A DNA stretch of 64,000 bases, from NCBI RefSeq assembly GCF_000359745.1, contig NZ_AQHN01000088.1:62001-126000 (forward strand), read 5' to 3'. Both the position numbers and the translations under genes were made by a program. This DNA comes from Rhizobium freirei PRF 81. Its GTDB lineage: Bacteria; Pseudomonadota; Alphaproteobacteria; Rhizobiales; Rhizobiaceae. This document shows, one piece after another, positions 53,371 through 62,063 of this stretch; positions within the stretch are counted from its first letter, which is position 1; each line of letters opens with the position of its first letter. Below the pieces are notes generated by a model that worked only from the letters and a program-made list of their open reading frames with translations, was not told the origin of the DNA and searched no databases.

Positions 53371-54168
53371 ATGAGTGCCTATCTGAAGCTCGATCATATC
53401 GACAAATATTTCGATCGCGGCGGCCAGCGGGCCGAAGTGCTGAAAGGCATCGAACTCGTCATCGACAAGGGCGAATTCGTCTCGATCATCGGCCATTCCG
53501 GCTGCGGCAAGTCCACCCTGCTCAACCTCATTGCCGGTCTTACGCCAGTTTCCGCCGGTGCCGTGCTGCTGGAGAACCGCGAAGTCAACGCGCCGGGTCC
53601 GGATCGGGCCGTGGTCTTCCAGAACCATAGCCTGCTGCCCTGGCTCAGCGTCTACGAGAACGTCAATATCGCCGTCACGAAAGTGTTTCGTGGTACGAAG
53701 ACCAAGGCCGAGCGCCATGACTGGGTCATGCGCAATCTCGATCTCGTGCAGATGGCGCATGCCAAGGACAAGCGGCCTTCGGAAATATCGGGCGGCATGA
53801 AACAGCGCGTCGGCATTGCCCGGGCGCTCGCCATGCAGCCGAAAATCCTGTTGCTCGACGAGCCCTTCGGCGCGCTGGACGCCCTCACCCGCGCCCATCT
53901 TCAGGATGCCGTCATGGAAATCCATGCCCGGCTCGGCAGTACGATGGTGATGATCACCCACGATGTCGACGAGGCGGTGCTGCTGTCGGACCGCATCGTG
54001 ATGATGACCAACGGCCCGGCCGCCCATATCGGCGATATCCTTGAAGTGCCGATCGCGCGGCCGCGCAACCGCATCGAGCTTGCGTCCGACAGAACCTACC
54101 TCAAATGCCGCGAGGCCGTGCTGAAGTTCCTCTACGAACGCCACCGCTTCGTCGAAGCCGCGGAGTGA
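53371..54168 (+). CDS. nrtC: Nitrate ABC transporter ATPase
   Basis: 265 residues: Walker A GHSGCGKST (~42-50), Q-loop VVFQNHSLLPWLSV, signature ISGGMKQRVGIARAL, Walker B ILLLDEPFGALDALTR, and switch His in ITHDVDEAV. It is the single-domain ATPase of the nitrate/taurine class, without the NrtA-like C-terminal extension of cyanobacterial NrtC, so it could equally be named NrtD. GAGGAG precedes the ATG. Energises import with NrtB. Confidence 0.93.
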   Translation: MSAYLKLDHIDKYFDRGGQRAEVLKGIELVIDKGEFVSIIGHSGCGKSTLLNLIAGLTPVSAGAVLLENREVNAPGPDRAVVFQNHSLLPWLSVYENVNIAVTKVFRGTKTKAERHDWVMRNLDLVQMAHAKDKRPSEISGGMKQRVGIARALAMQPKILLLDEPFGALDALTRAHLQDAVMEIHARLGSTMVMITHDVDEAVLLSDRIVMMTNGPAAHIGDILEVPIARPRNRIELASDRTYLKCREAVLKFLYERHRFVEAAE

Positions 54169-54172
54169 TATC

Positions 54173-56623
54173 ATGACCCAAAAACTTGTCATCATCGGCA
54201 ATGGCATGGCGCCTGGGCGCATGCTGGAGCATCTTCTGGAAAAGGCGCCCGGCCTCTATCAGGTCACGATCTTCAACGCCGAACCGCGCGTCAATTACGA
54301 CCGCATCATGCTGTCGCCGGTGCTATCAGGCGAGAAGGATTACGAGCAGATCATCATTCATGGCGATGGCTGGTACATCAAGCACGGCATCACCCTCTAC
54401 AAGGGCCACAAGATCGTCGCCATCGACCGGGCGGCAAAGACGGTCACCTCGGACCATGGCGTCACCGAGAGCTACGACAAGCTTGTCATCGCCACCGGCT
54501 CCGTTCCCTTCATCATTCCCGTTCCGGGCAAGGAGCTGCCTGGTGTTCTGACCTATCGCGATCTCGACGACGTACAGGCGATGCTGCTGGCTGCACAGTC
54601 ACGCGCCAAGGCCATCGTCATCGGCGGCGGCCTTCTGGGTCTGGAAGCGGCGGCCGGCCTCAATTTGCGCGGCATGGATGTTACCGTTCTGCATGTGCAG
54701 CCGACATTGATGGAACGCCAGCTCGATCCGGCTGCCGGCTATCTGCTGCAAAAGGCGGTCGAGGAACGTGGCATCAAGGTCATCACCAAGGCCAACACCA
54801 AGGCGATTGTCGGCAACGGCAAGGTCGAAGGAATCGAGCTTGACGATGGCCGCGTGATCCCCGCCACGCTCGTCGTCATGGCCGTCGGCATTCGCCCCAA
54901 TATCGGCCTTGCCAGGGAGGCGGGCATCGCCGTCAACCGCGGCATCGTCGTCGATGACGGCATGCAGACCTCGGACGGCTCGATCATGGCGCTTGGCGAA
55001 TGCGCCGAAGTCGGCGGCATGATCTACGGCCTTGTCGCGCCGCTTTACGAGATGGCGCGCGTCGCCGCCGCGCATCTTGCCGGCGACGCAAGCGCCGCCT
55101 TCGTGCACTCCGACACGCCGACGAAGCTGAAGGTCACCGGTATCGATCTGTTTTCGCTCGGCGACTTCGCCGATGGCGACGACCGCGAGGAGATCGTCCT
55201 GCGCGATGCGGCAGCCGGGGTCTACAAGCGCCTGGTGCTGAAGGACAACAAGATCATCGGCACCGTGCTTTACGGCGAGACGGCCGACGGCGCCTGGTTC
55301 AACGATCTGAAGAAGAAGGCGACCGACATCTCCGAGATGCGCGAAACCCTGATCTTCGGCCAGGCCTATCAGGGAGGGTCGCCGCTGGACCCTATGGCGG
55401 CCGTTGCAGCCTTGCCGGATGATGCGGAAATCTGCGGCTGCAACGGCGTCTGCAAGGGCAAGATCACCTCGACCATCACTGCCAAGGGCCTGACCTCGCT
55501 CGACGACGTGCGTGCCCACACGAAGGCTTCGGCCTCCTGCGGCTCCTGCACCGGCCTTGTCGAACAGCTGATGTCGATCACGCTGGGCGACAGCTATAAT
55601 CCGGCCGCCGTCCAGCCGATGTGCACCTGCACCGAGCTCGGCCATGACGATGTCCGAAGACTCATAAAGACCAAAGGGTTGAAGAGCATCCCTGCCATCA
55701 TGCAGGAGCTTGAATGGAAGACCTCCTGCGGCTGCGCGAAGTGCCGCCCGGCGCTGAACTACTACCTCGTCTGCGACTGGCCGGACGAATATGCCGATGA
55801 CTACCAGTCGCGCTTCATCAATGAGCGCGTGCATGCCAACATCCAGAAGGACGGCACCTATTCCGTGGTGCCGCGCATGTGGGGTGGCGTTACCAGTTCG
55901 AACGAGCTGCGCGCCATTGCCGATGTCGTCGACAAGTTCGAGATCCCGATGGTGAAGGTGACCGGCGGCCAGCGCATCGACCTTCTCGGCGTGCAGAAGG
56001 AGGATCTTCCCGCCGTCTGGGCCGACCTCGGCAAGGCCGGCTTCATATCGGGCCAGGCCTATGCCAAGGGCCTGCGTACGGTGAAGACCTGCGTCGGCTC
56101 CGACTGGTGCCGCTTTGGTACGCAGGATTCCACCGGCCTCGGCATCCGCATCGAGAAATTCATGTGGGGGTCCTGGACCCCGGCAAAGCTCAAGATGGCC
56201 GTCTCCGGCTGTCCGCGCAATTGCGCCGAAGCGACCTGCAAGGACATCGGCGTCATCTGCGTCGACAGCGGCTTCGAAATCCATTTCGCCGGTGCCGCCG
56301 GTCTCGACATCAAGGGTACGGAGGTTCTGGGCCTCGTCAGGACCGAGGACGAGGCGCTCGAACATATCGTCGCGCTGACACAGATGTACCGCGAGCAGGC
56401 CCGCTATCTCGAACGCATTTATAAATGGGCGAAGCGCATTGGCCTCGACGAGATCCGCCGCCAGATCATGCAGGATCAGGAAAAGCGCAAGGCCTATTAC
56501 GAGCGCTTCGTCTTCAGCCAGAAATTTGCGCAGGTCGATCCCTGGTCGGAACGCGTCTCCGGCAAGGACAAGCACGAGTTCAAGCCGATGGCGACCGTCG
56601 GCTTCCATCAGGCTGCAGAGTGA
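54173..56623 (+). CDS. nirB: Assimilatory nitrite reductase large subunit
   Basis: 816 residues, full length. NAD(P)H-dependent, six-electron reduction of nitrite to ammonium. The N-terminal FAD part (LVIIGNGMAPGRMLEHLL), NAD part (AIVIGGGLLGLEAA), a BFD-type [2Fe-2S] domain (ICGCNGVCKGKI, CGSCTGLVEQL; a second CGCAKCRPAL), and the C-terminal siroheme/[4Fe-4S] domain (CVGSDWCRFGTQDS, SGCPRNCAEATC) occur in the normal order. GGAG precedes the ATG. It needs siroheme, yet the local cysG is truncated. Confidence 0.97.
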   Translation: MTQKLVIIGNGMAPGRMLEHLLEKAPGLYQVTIFNAEPRVNYDRIMLSPVLSGEKDYEQIIIHGDGWYIKHGITLYKGHKIVAIDRAAKTVTSDHGVTESYDKLVIATGSVPFIIPVPGKELPGVLTYRDLDDVQAMLLAAQSRAKAIVIGGGLLGLEAAAGLNLRGMDVTVLHVQPTLMERQLDPAAGYLLQKAVEERGIKVITKANTKAIVGNGKVEGIELDDGRVIPATLVVMAVGIRPNIGLAREAGIAVNRGIVVDDGMQTSDGSIMALGECAEVGGMIYGLVAPLYEMARVAAAHLAGDASAAFVHSDTPTKLKVTGIDLFSLGDFADGDDREEIVLRDAAAGVYKRLVLKDNKIIGTVLYGETADGAWFNDLKKKATDISEMRETLIFGQAYQGGSPLDPMAAVAALPDDAEICGCNGVCKGKITSTITAKGLTSLDDVRAHTKASASCGSCTGLVEQLMSITLGDSYNPAAVQPMCTCTELGHDDVRRLIKTKGLKSIPAIMQELEWKTSCGCAKCRPALNYYLVCDWPDEYADDYQSRFINERVHANIQKDGTYSVVPRMWGGVTSSNELRAIADVVDKFEIPMVKVTGGQRIDLLGVQKEDLPAVWADLGKAGFISGQAYAKGLRTVKTCVGSDWCRFGTQDSTGLGIRIEKFMWGSWTPAKLKMAVSGCPRNCAEATCKDIGVICVDSGFEIHFAGAAGLDIKGTEVLGLVRTEDEALEHIVALTQMYREQARYLERIYKWAKRIGLDEIRRQIMQDQEKRKAYYERFVFSQKFAQVDPWSERVSGKDKHEFKPMATVGFHQAAE

Positions 56624-56633
56624 GGAGATGGAT

Positions 56634-56981
56634 ATGACGACCTGGCCAAAGGAAACCTGGCATGCAATCGGCGAGATCTCGGACATTCCGCTGCGCGGCG
56701 CCCGCTGCGTGAAAACTCCGCAGGGCAAGATCGCCGTGTTCCGAACGGCTGAAAACGAGGTCTTCGCCATCGAAGATCATTGCCCGCACAAAGGCGGGCC
56801 ACTCTCCCAGGGCATCGTTCACGGAACGGCCGTGACCTGCCCGCTGCACAACTGGGTGATCTCGCTCGAAACCGGCAAGGCGCTCGGCGCGGACCAGGGC
56901 GAAGTGCGGACCATTCCGGTCCGCAACGACAATGGCGCTCTCTTCATCGCGCTTGAAAGCCTGATGATGGCGGCCGAATGA
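56634..56981 (+). CDS. nirD: Assimilatory nitrite reductase small subunit
   Basis: 115 residues from the second ATG (56634), six bases after GAGGAG; an ATG at 56628 overlaps that site. Rieske-like fold with DHCPHKGGPLSQG and TCPLHNWVISL, which keep both Cys-x-His pairs that bind a [2Fe-2S] cluster (many NirD proteins lack some). It associates with NirB. Its stop overlaps the nasA ATG by 4 bases. Confidence 0.94.
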   Translation: MTTWPKETWHAIGEISDIPLRGARCVKTPQGKIAVFRTAENEVFAIEDHCPHKGGPLSQGIVHGTAVTCPLHNWVISLETGKALGADQGEVRTIPVRNDNGALFIALESLMMAAE

Positions 56982-59635
56982 TGGAAACCGAGGTCAAGAC
57001 AACCTGCCCCTATTGCGGCGTCGGTTGTGGCGTCATCGCCAAGGTTGGCGACGACGGCAGGGTCTCCGTCAAAGGCGATCCCGACCACCCCTCCAATTTC
57101 GGGCGCCTGTGCTCCAAGGGGTCGGCGCTTGCCGAGACGATCGATCTCGACGGCCGCGTGCTGCATCCGGAAATTGCCGGCCAAATGGCCAGCTGGGACG
57201 AGGCACTCGATCTCGTCGCTGAAAAGTTTGCGGATGCGATCGAGAAATACGGGCCGGATGCCGTCGCTTTCTATGTCTCCGGGCAGTTGCTGACCGAGGA
57301 TTACTACGTCGCCAACAAGCTGATGAAGGGTTTTATCGGCTCGGGTAATATCGACACCAATTCCAGGCTCTGCATGTCGTCATCCGTTGCCGGCCATCGC
57401 CGCGCCTTCGGTTCGGATACGGTGCCCGGCACCTATGAGGATCTGGAACTCGCCGATCTCGTCGTGCTGGCAGGCGCCAATCTTGCCTGGTGCCATCCGG
57501 TGCTCTACCAGCGCATCGCCGCCGCCAAGGCGGCGCGGCCCGGCATGAAGATCGTCGTCATCGACCCACGCCGGACGATGACCTGCGATATTGCCGACCT
57601 GCATCTGGCGATCCGGCCGGATGGCGACGTGGCGCTGTTCATGGGTCTTTTCGAGCATCTGATCGCAAGCAATACGATCGACCAGAACTACATCGCCGAA
57701 CATACCGGCGGCTTTGCCGAGGCTTTCGCCGCCGCCAGCGCCTTGTCGTTCAATCAGGTGCTTGAGCTGACCGGCCTGCCCGCCATGCAGCTTCGCGAGT
57801 TCTATCGGCTGTTTGCCACGACCGAAAAGGTCGTCACCTGCTACAGCCAGGGCGTCAACCAATCCTCGTCCGGCACCGACAAGGTGAACGCCATCATCAA
57901 CTGTCACCTAGCGACCGGCCGTATCGGCCGGTCCGGCATGGGACCGTTTTCGCTGACCGGTCAGCCGAACGCCATGGGTGGCCGCGAGGTCGGCGGCCTT
58001 GCCAACATGCTTGCCGCCCATATGGCAATCGAAAGCGCAGGCGACCGAGACCGCGTGCAGCGCTTCTGGCAGTCACCGCGGATTGCCGCAGAGCCAGGAT
58101 TGAAAGCGGTCGACATGTTCCGCGCCGTCGCCGATGGCCGAATCAAGGCGCTCTGGATCATGGCGACCAACCCGGTCGTTTCCATGCCGGATGCCGACGC
58201 GGTCGAGGCCGCCATCAAGGCCTGTCCCTTCGTCGTCGTCTCCGATGTCCTGCGCGAGACGGATACGACGCGGCACGCGCATGTTCTGCTGCCCTCACTT
58301 GGCTGGGGAGAAAAGGACGGCACCGTCACCAATTCCGAACGCCGCATTTCCCGCCAGCGTCCCTTCTTCGATGCCCCCGGACGCGCCCGGGCGGATTGGT
58401 GGCAAATGGCCGAAGTTGCAAAACGCATGGGTTTCCCAGGCTTCGACTATCTTTCGCCGGCCGACATCTTTGCCGAGCATGCAGCCCTGTCCGCCTTCGA
58501 GAATGGCGGCAACCGCGACTTCGATATCGGCGCCTATGAAACGACCGCTACAGCGGAATATGGGGCACTTCAACCTTTCCAATGGCCGCAGCCCGCCGGA
58601 GCGACACCAAAGCTGACGCGCTTCTTCGCAGATGGCGGGTTTTATCATCCCGATCGCAAGGCGCGCTTTGTCGCGATCGAGCCTCCGGCAGGCAATCGAA
58701 CCGATAGCCGTTTTCCTCTGACACTCAATACCGGCCGCATCCGCGATCATTGGCACACCATGACCCGGACCGGCAAAAGCCCGCGGCTTTCCGGCCATAT
58801 CGCCGAGCCCTTTGCCGAGATCCATCCGCGCGACGCGATCGAGATCGGTGTCGCGGAAGCCAGCCTGGTTGAGATCGAAAGCCCGCATGGCAAGGTGATC
58901 GTCCGCGCTTTGGTGACGGAGCGGCAGGCGCGCGGCAGCCTGTTCGTGCCGATGCACTGGAACGACCAGTTCGCGGCCGCAGCGCGGATCGACGCCGTGG
59001 TTGCTCCTGTCACGGATCCGCTGTCCGGCCAGCCGGCCTCGAAGAATGTCGCGGTTCGCGCCGGTCGTTTCCGGGCATCGCATTATTGCTTCGCGGTCTC
59101 TGCAGCAAAGCCGCGCTATCTCGATAGCCCCTATTGGGCACTCGCCAGGACCAACGGTGGATGGCGGACCGAACTTGCCTTCGATCTGGCGCCGGATAAC
59201 TGGGTGGGATGGTGCCGCGCGACGTTCGATATCCCCACCGATCTGGAGCCGCTCGGCTATGCCGATCAAGCCTCCGGCGATCTGCGTCTCGCCTTCTTCG
59301 ATGGGGAGCGGCTGCTTGCGGCTCTGTTCGTCGCCCGACAGCCGGTCGCCGTCGCCCGAAGCTGGGCGATCTCCCAGCTCACCGCCGAACACACCAATCT
59401 GCGCAAGCGCTTCGCTCTCGCCGCCGGTCGTCCAGGCGCGGACAAGCCCGATCCCGGCGCCACCGTCTGCTCCTGCTTCGGGGTCGGCGTCAACCAGATC
59501 GTCGCGGCCATTCGCGGTGGCTGCCACAGCGTCGAGGCGGTGGGCAAAGAGCTCAAAGCCGGCACCAACTGCGGCTCCTGCCGCGCCGAAATCGGAGGGA
59601 TCATCGATGGATGTCTTGCAGCTGCCGCGGAGTGA
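56978..59635 (+). CDS. nasA: Assimilatory nitrate reductase catalytic subunit
   Basis: 885 residues. Molybdopterin-dependent reduction of nitrate to nitrite in the cytoplasm. The [4Fe-4S] cysteines are C10, C13, C17 and C45 (CPYCGVGCGV, GRLCSKG). The molybdopterin domains follow (DTNSRLCMSSSVAGHRRAFG, GANLAWCHPVLYQR, GPFSLTGQPNAMGGREVGG). A BFD-like [2Fe-2S] domain closes the protein (VCSCFGVGVNQI, CGSCRAEIGGII), as in NasA rather than NapA. No Tat signal, as expected for the assimilatory enzyme. Confidence 0.96.
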   Translation: MMETEVKTTCPYCGVGCGVIAKVGDDGRVSVKGDPDHPSNFGRLCSKGSALAETIDLDGRVLHPEIAGQMASWDEALDLVAEKFADAIEKYGPDAVAFYVSGQLLTEDYYVANKLMKGFIGSGNIDTNSRLCMSSSVAGHRRAFGSDTVPGTYEDLELADLVVLAGANLAWCHPVLYQRIAAAKAARPGMKIVVIDPRRTMTCDIADLHLAIRPDGDVALFMGLFEHLIASNTIDQNYIAEHTGGFAEAFAAASALSFNQVLELTGLPAMQLREFYRLFATTEKVVTCYSQGVNQSSSGTDKVNAIINCHLATGRIGRSGMGPFSLTGQPNAMGGREVGGLANMLAAHMAIESAGDRDRVQRFWQSPRIAAEPGLKAVDMFRAVADGRIKALWIMATNPVVSMPDADAVEAAIKACPFVVVSDVLRETDTTRHAHVLLPSLGWGEKDGTVTNSERRISRQRPFFDAPGRARADWWQMAEVAKRMGFPGFDYLSPADIFAEHAALSAFENGGNRDFDIGAYETTATAEYGALQPFQWPQPAGATPKLTRFFADGGFYHPDRKARFVAIEPPAGNRTDSRFPLTLNTGRIRDHWHTMTRTGKSPRLSGHIAEPFAEIHPRDAIEIGVAEASLVEIESPHGKVIVRALVTERQARGSLFVPMHWNDQFAAAARIDAVVAPVTDPLSGQPASKNVAVRAGRFRASHYCFAVSAAKPRYLDSPYWALARTNGGWRTELAFDLAPDNWVGWCRATFDIPTDLEPLGYADQASGDLRLAFFDGERLLAALFVARQPVAVARSWAISQLTAEHTNLRKRFALAAGRPGADKPDPGATVCSCFGVGVNQIVAAIRGGCHSVEAVGKELKAGTNCGSCRAEIGGIIDGCLAAAAE

Positions 59636-60839
59636 CGCACCCACCCGCATCGCGCCGCTTGCCAAATTGCCGGTGTTCTGGGCGCTTGAAGGCAAACGCG
59701 TGATCGTCGCTGGCGGCTCGGATGCGGCGGCCTGGAAGGCGGAGCTTCTCGCCGCTTGCGGTGCGCAAGTGCATGTCTATGCAGACGCGCTTTCCGACAC
59801 GTTCGAAAAGCTGATCCTGCGCGGCGCCGACCATCCGCAAGCCGGCTTCACCCATCACCCACGGGTGTGGAATGAAGCAAGCTTTGCAGGTGCGGCCATC
59901 GCCATCGCCGATTGCGAGGAAGACAGCGACGCCCAGGCCTTTTTCGAAGCCGCCTGTATGGCTGGTGTGCCGGTCAATGTCATCGACAAGCCAGCCTTCT
60001 GTCAGTTCCAGTTCGGCTCGATCGTCAACCGTTCGCCGGTCATCGTGTCGATTTCGACCGACGGTGCCGCGCCGATCCTCGCTCAAGCGATCCGCCGGCG
60101 CATCGAAGCCGTCCTGCCGCAATCGCTGAAAAGCTGGGCCGAGCTTGCCCAGTCGATAAGAGACAAAATCAACAAGTGCCTGCCTCCGGGACCGCAGCGT
60201 CGCCTTTTCTGGGAGCGTTTTTGCGACCGCGCATTCGGTCCTGCGCCCGACGAGCGGACAAAAGCCGCCGTCTTGATGGACGCCGCCCGCGTCTCGGCAA
60301 AGTCTCCAAGCCGGGGACGAGTAATCCTCGTTGGAGCCGGTTCGGGCGATGCCGAGCTACTGACCCTTAAGGCGATACGGGCGCTCCAGGCGGCCGACGT
60401 GATCCTCTTCGACGATCTGGTTTCCACGGATGTCCTGGAGCTTGCCCGGCGTGAAGCCAAGCGCATGCTGGTTGGCAAGCGCGGTGGCCGCACGAGCTGC
60501 CGCCAGGAAGACATCAACGACATGATGGTGAAGCTCGCAAAAGCTGGAAAATGCGTGGTGCGGTTGAAATCCGGCGATCCGACGATGCTCGGGTGCGACT
60601 TTGAAGGGATCGCCCGCCTCGAGGCGGAGCGCATCCCGGTGGATATCGTGCCGGGCATTGCTTCGGCCACGCAAACTCACCGACACCAAGGCCATCTGGC
60701 GATTGCCGCCCGCGCTGCTCAGGCAGCACAATCTGACGCCGCTACGCGCCACCGGGGTGGACATCTAGGATCGGAGATGATGCCCGACCTTGCCCTCCAT
60801 CAGACTAAAGTCCGATTTATGACAGGACCTTGGTCCTAA
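59607..60839 (+). pseudogene. cysG: Siroheme synthase, 3' truncated (likely non-functional SUMT domain)
   Basis: 410 residues; whole CysG proteins have about 460-480. The ATG at 59607 has GGAGGG 7 bases upstream and overlaps nasA. Residues ~1-200 form the precorrin-2 dehydrogenase/ferrochelatase part (VIVAGGSDAAAWKAELL, PVNVIDKPAFCQFQFGSIV). The uroporphyrinogen methyltransferase domain starts at ~235 (ILVGAGSGDAELLTLKA, VRLKSGDPTM, DIVPGIASA) but homology stops near residue 354 (base ~60668). The last ~56 residues are unrelated, low-complexity and rich in Ala, Gln and His. The methyltransferase should be broken; the N-terminal part may still work. Confidence 0.82.
60671..60768 (+). pseudogene. 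Fragment of an unidentified gene fused behind cysG
   Basis: In a +1 frame relative to cysG, right after its homology ends, ~32 codons (LTDTKAIWRLPPALLRQHNL and on to ATGVDI, stop at 60766-60768) have much better third-position G+C than the cysG frame. This looks like the 3' end of another gene. Its family was not recognised. Confidence 0.5.
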
Positions 60840-60952
60840 GACGCATTCTTTAGTCCTATTGCCATGGATTGCGCCGACCTTTGCGCCAGTTGTTTCCGGC
60901 GATGGAAGCGGCGGGATATCAGCCGCTATCGTAACCGATGCGGAGAAGGTCG

Positions 60953-61078
60953 ATGAGCATGAACGGCATCCCTGAACGCGGCACACTTGCCCCGGCATTT
61001 GCCAATGCTTTCGCCGACGACGGCATCATCGGTTGCGTCGGCCTCATCGCCAAGGGTGGCAATGACTGTGGAACCTAA
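60953..61078 (+). CDS. Possible small peptide ahead of the GT2 gene
   Basis: 41 codons (MSMNGIPERGTLAPAFANAF and on) with GGAGAAGG upstream and third-position G+C like real genes. Overlaps the GT2 start by 17 bases. It may be a leader peptide or a remnant of a deleted gene. No function can be assigned. Confidence 0.3.
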   Translation: MSMNGIPERGTLAPAFANAFADDGIIGCVGLIAKGGNDCGT

Positions 61079-62063
61079 GCGAAGTGCGACGGTTGCGGTC
61101 GTCGTGCCGATGTACAACGCCGAACGAACGATCGGCGCGACCTTGGCCAGCATCTGCCGACAGACGCATCGGGCGCTTGACATCATCATTGTCGATGATG
61201 GTTCATCGGATCGATCGCTATCAATCGCAGCCGAATACGCGACGCAGGATCCGCGGATCCGGATCCTTCGGCAGGCCAACAGCGGCGTTGCCGCGGCGCG
61301 CAACACTGGTGCAGCTGCAACCGACGCCGAATTTCTCGCATTTATCGACGCTGACGATCTATGGGCTCCGTCAAAGATAGCCCTTCAATGGCAAGCTCTT
61401 GACGAGGGCGGGCCGTCGGTTGGATTGGCCTATTGCTGGTATGCGCTCATCGACGAGCACAGCCGCGTGTTTTCCCTCCATAATCAGCCAGGCCACGAGG
61501 GCCATGTGCTGCAGCGCATGTGCAGAAACAATTTCGTCGGCAACGGCAGCTCGATGCTGATGCGTCGCTCCGCGTTCGAAAAAGCCGGGCAGTTCGACCC
61601 GTCCTTAAGGGCACGCAATGCCCAGGGCTGCGAGGATCTTCTGATCTGTCTCAGAATTGCGGAGAGCTACGAATTCCGCGTCATACGGCAACACCTGATC
61701 GGCTATCGTATGACGAACACCAATATGTCGAGCGACGTCAAGCGGATGCTCGCTTCGTGCGAAATCGTCCTTGCCGAGTATCGTAGAAAATATCCTCAAT
61801 ACGGCAGCGACCTCGACGCCCATTTGGTCGACATGATTCACTGGCTCGTCGTCAGAGCGTTTGTCAGCGGGCGATTTTTCGACGGCTGTGATCTGTTGAG
61901 GCGATTTCTAGCACTGGAGCCGCGCCTGGCGATTTCGAGCCTGCCGAACATGCTGGACGTATATTGCCGCGCCAGGCTGGTTCCCGATTGGCTCAAAGCC
62001 CGCTTGAGGGGGTTGCAAAGAAACGCCGAACTGCGACCGCTCTATACGGAGACGATCCAGTGA
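61062..62063 (+). CDS. Glycosyltransferase family 2
   Basis: 333 residues from the ATG at 61062. GT-A fold: VAVVVPMYNAERTIGATLASI, DIIIVDDGSSDRS (nucleotide-binding Asp), AARNTGAAA, and FIDADDLW (DxD metal site). Acceptor-side residues are in the MCRNNFVGNGSSMLM segment. C-terminal ~90 residues are helical and family-variable. The ABC exporter gene overlaps its stop by 4 bases (GTGA). Starts a second glycan locus at the right end of the window. Confidence 0.88.
   Translation: MTVEPKRSATVAVVVPMYNAERTIGATLASICRQTHRALDIIIVDDGSSDRSLSIAAEYATQDPRIRILRQANSGVAAARNTGAAATDAEFLAFIDADDLWAPSKIALQWQALDEGGPSVGLAYCWYALIDEHSRVFSLHNQPGHEGHVLQRMCRNNFVGNGSSMLMRRSAFEKAGQFDPSLRARNAQGCEDLLICLRIAESYEFRVIRQHLIGYRMTNTNMSSDVKRMLASCEIVLAEYRRKYPQYGSDLDAHLVDMIHWLVVRAFVSGRFFDGCDLLRRFLALEPRLAISSLPNMLDVYCRARLVPDWLKARLRGLQRNAELRPLYTETIQ

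Noticed and set aside
54599..56770. A 723-codon open frame antisense to nirB
   Set aside because: It mirrors the high G+C codon pattern of nirB, has no family motifs, and nirB is complete on the other strand.
58295..59695. A 466-codon open frame antisense to nasA
   Set aside because: Shadow frame; nasA is intact and motif-rich here.
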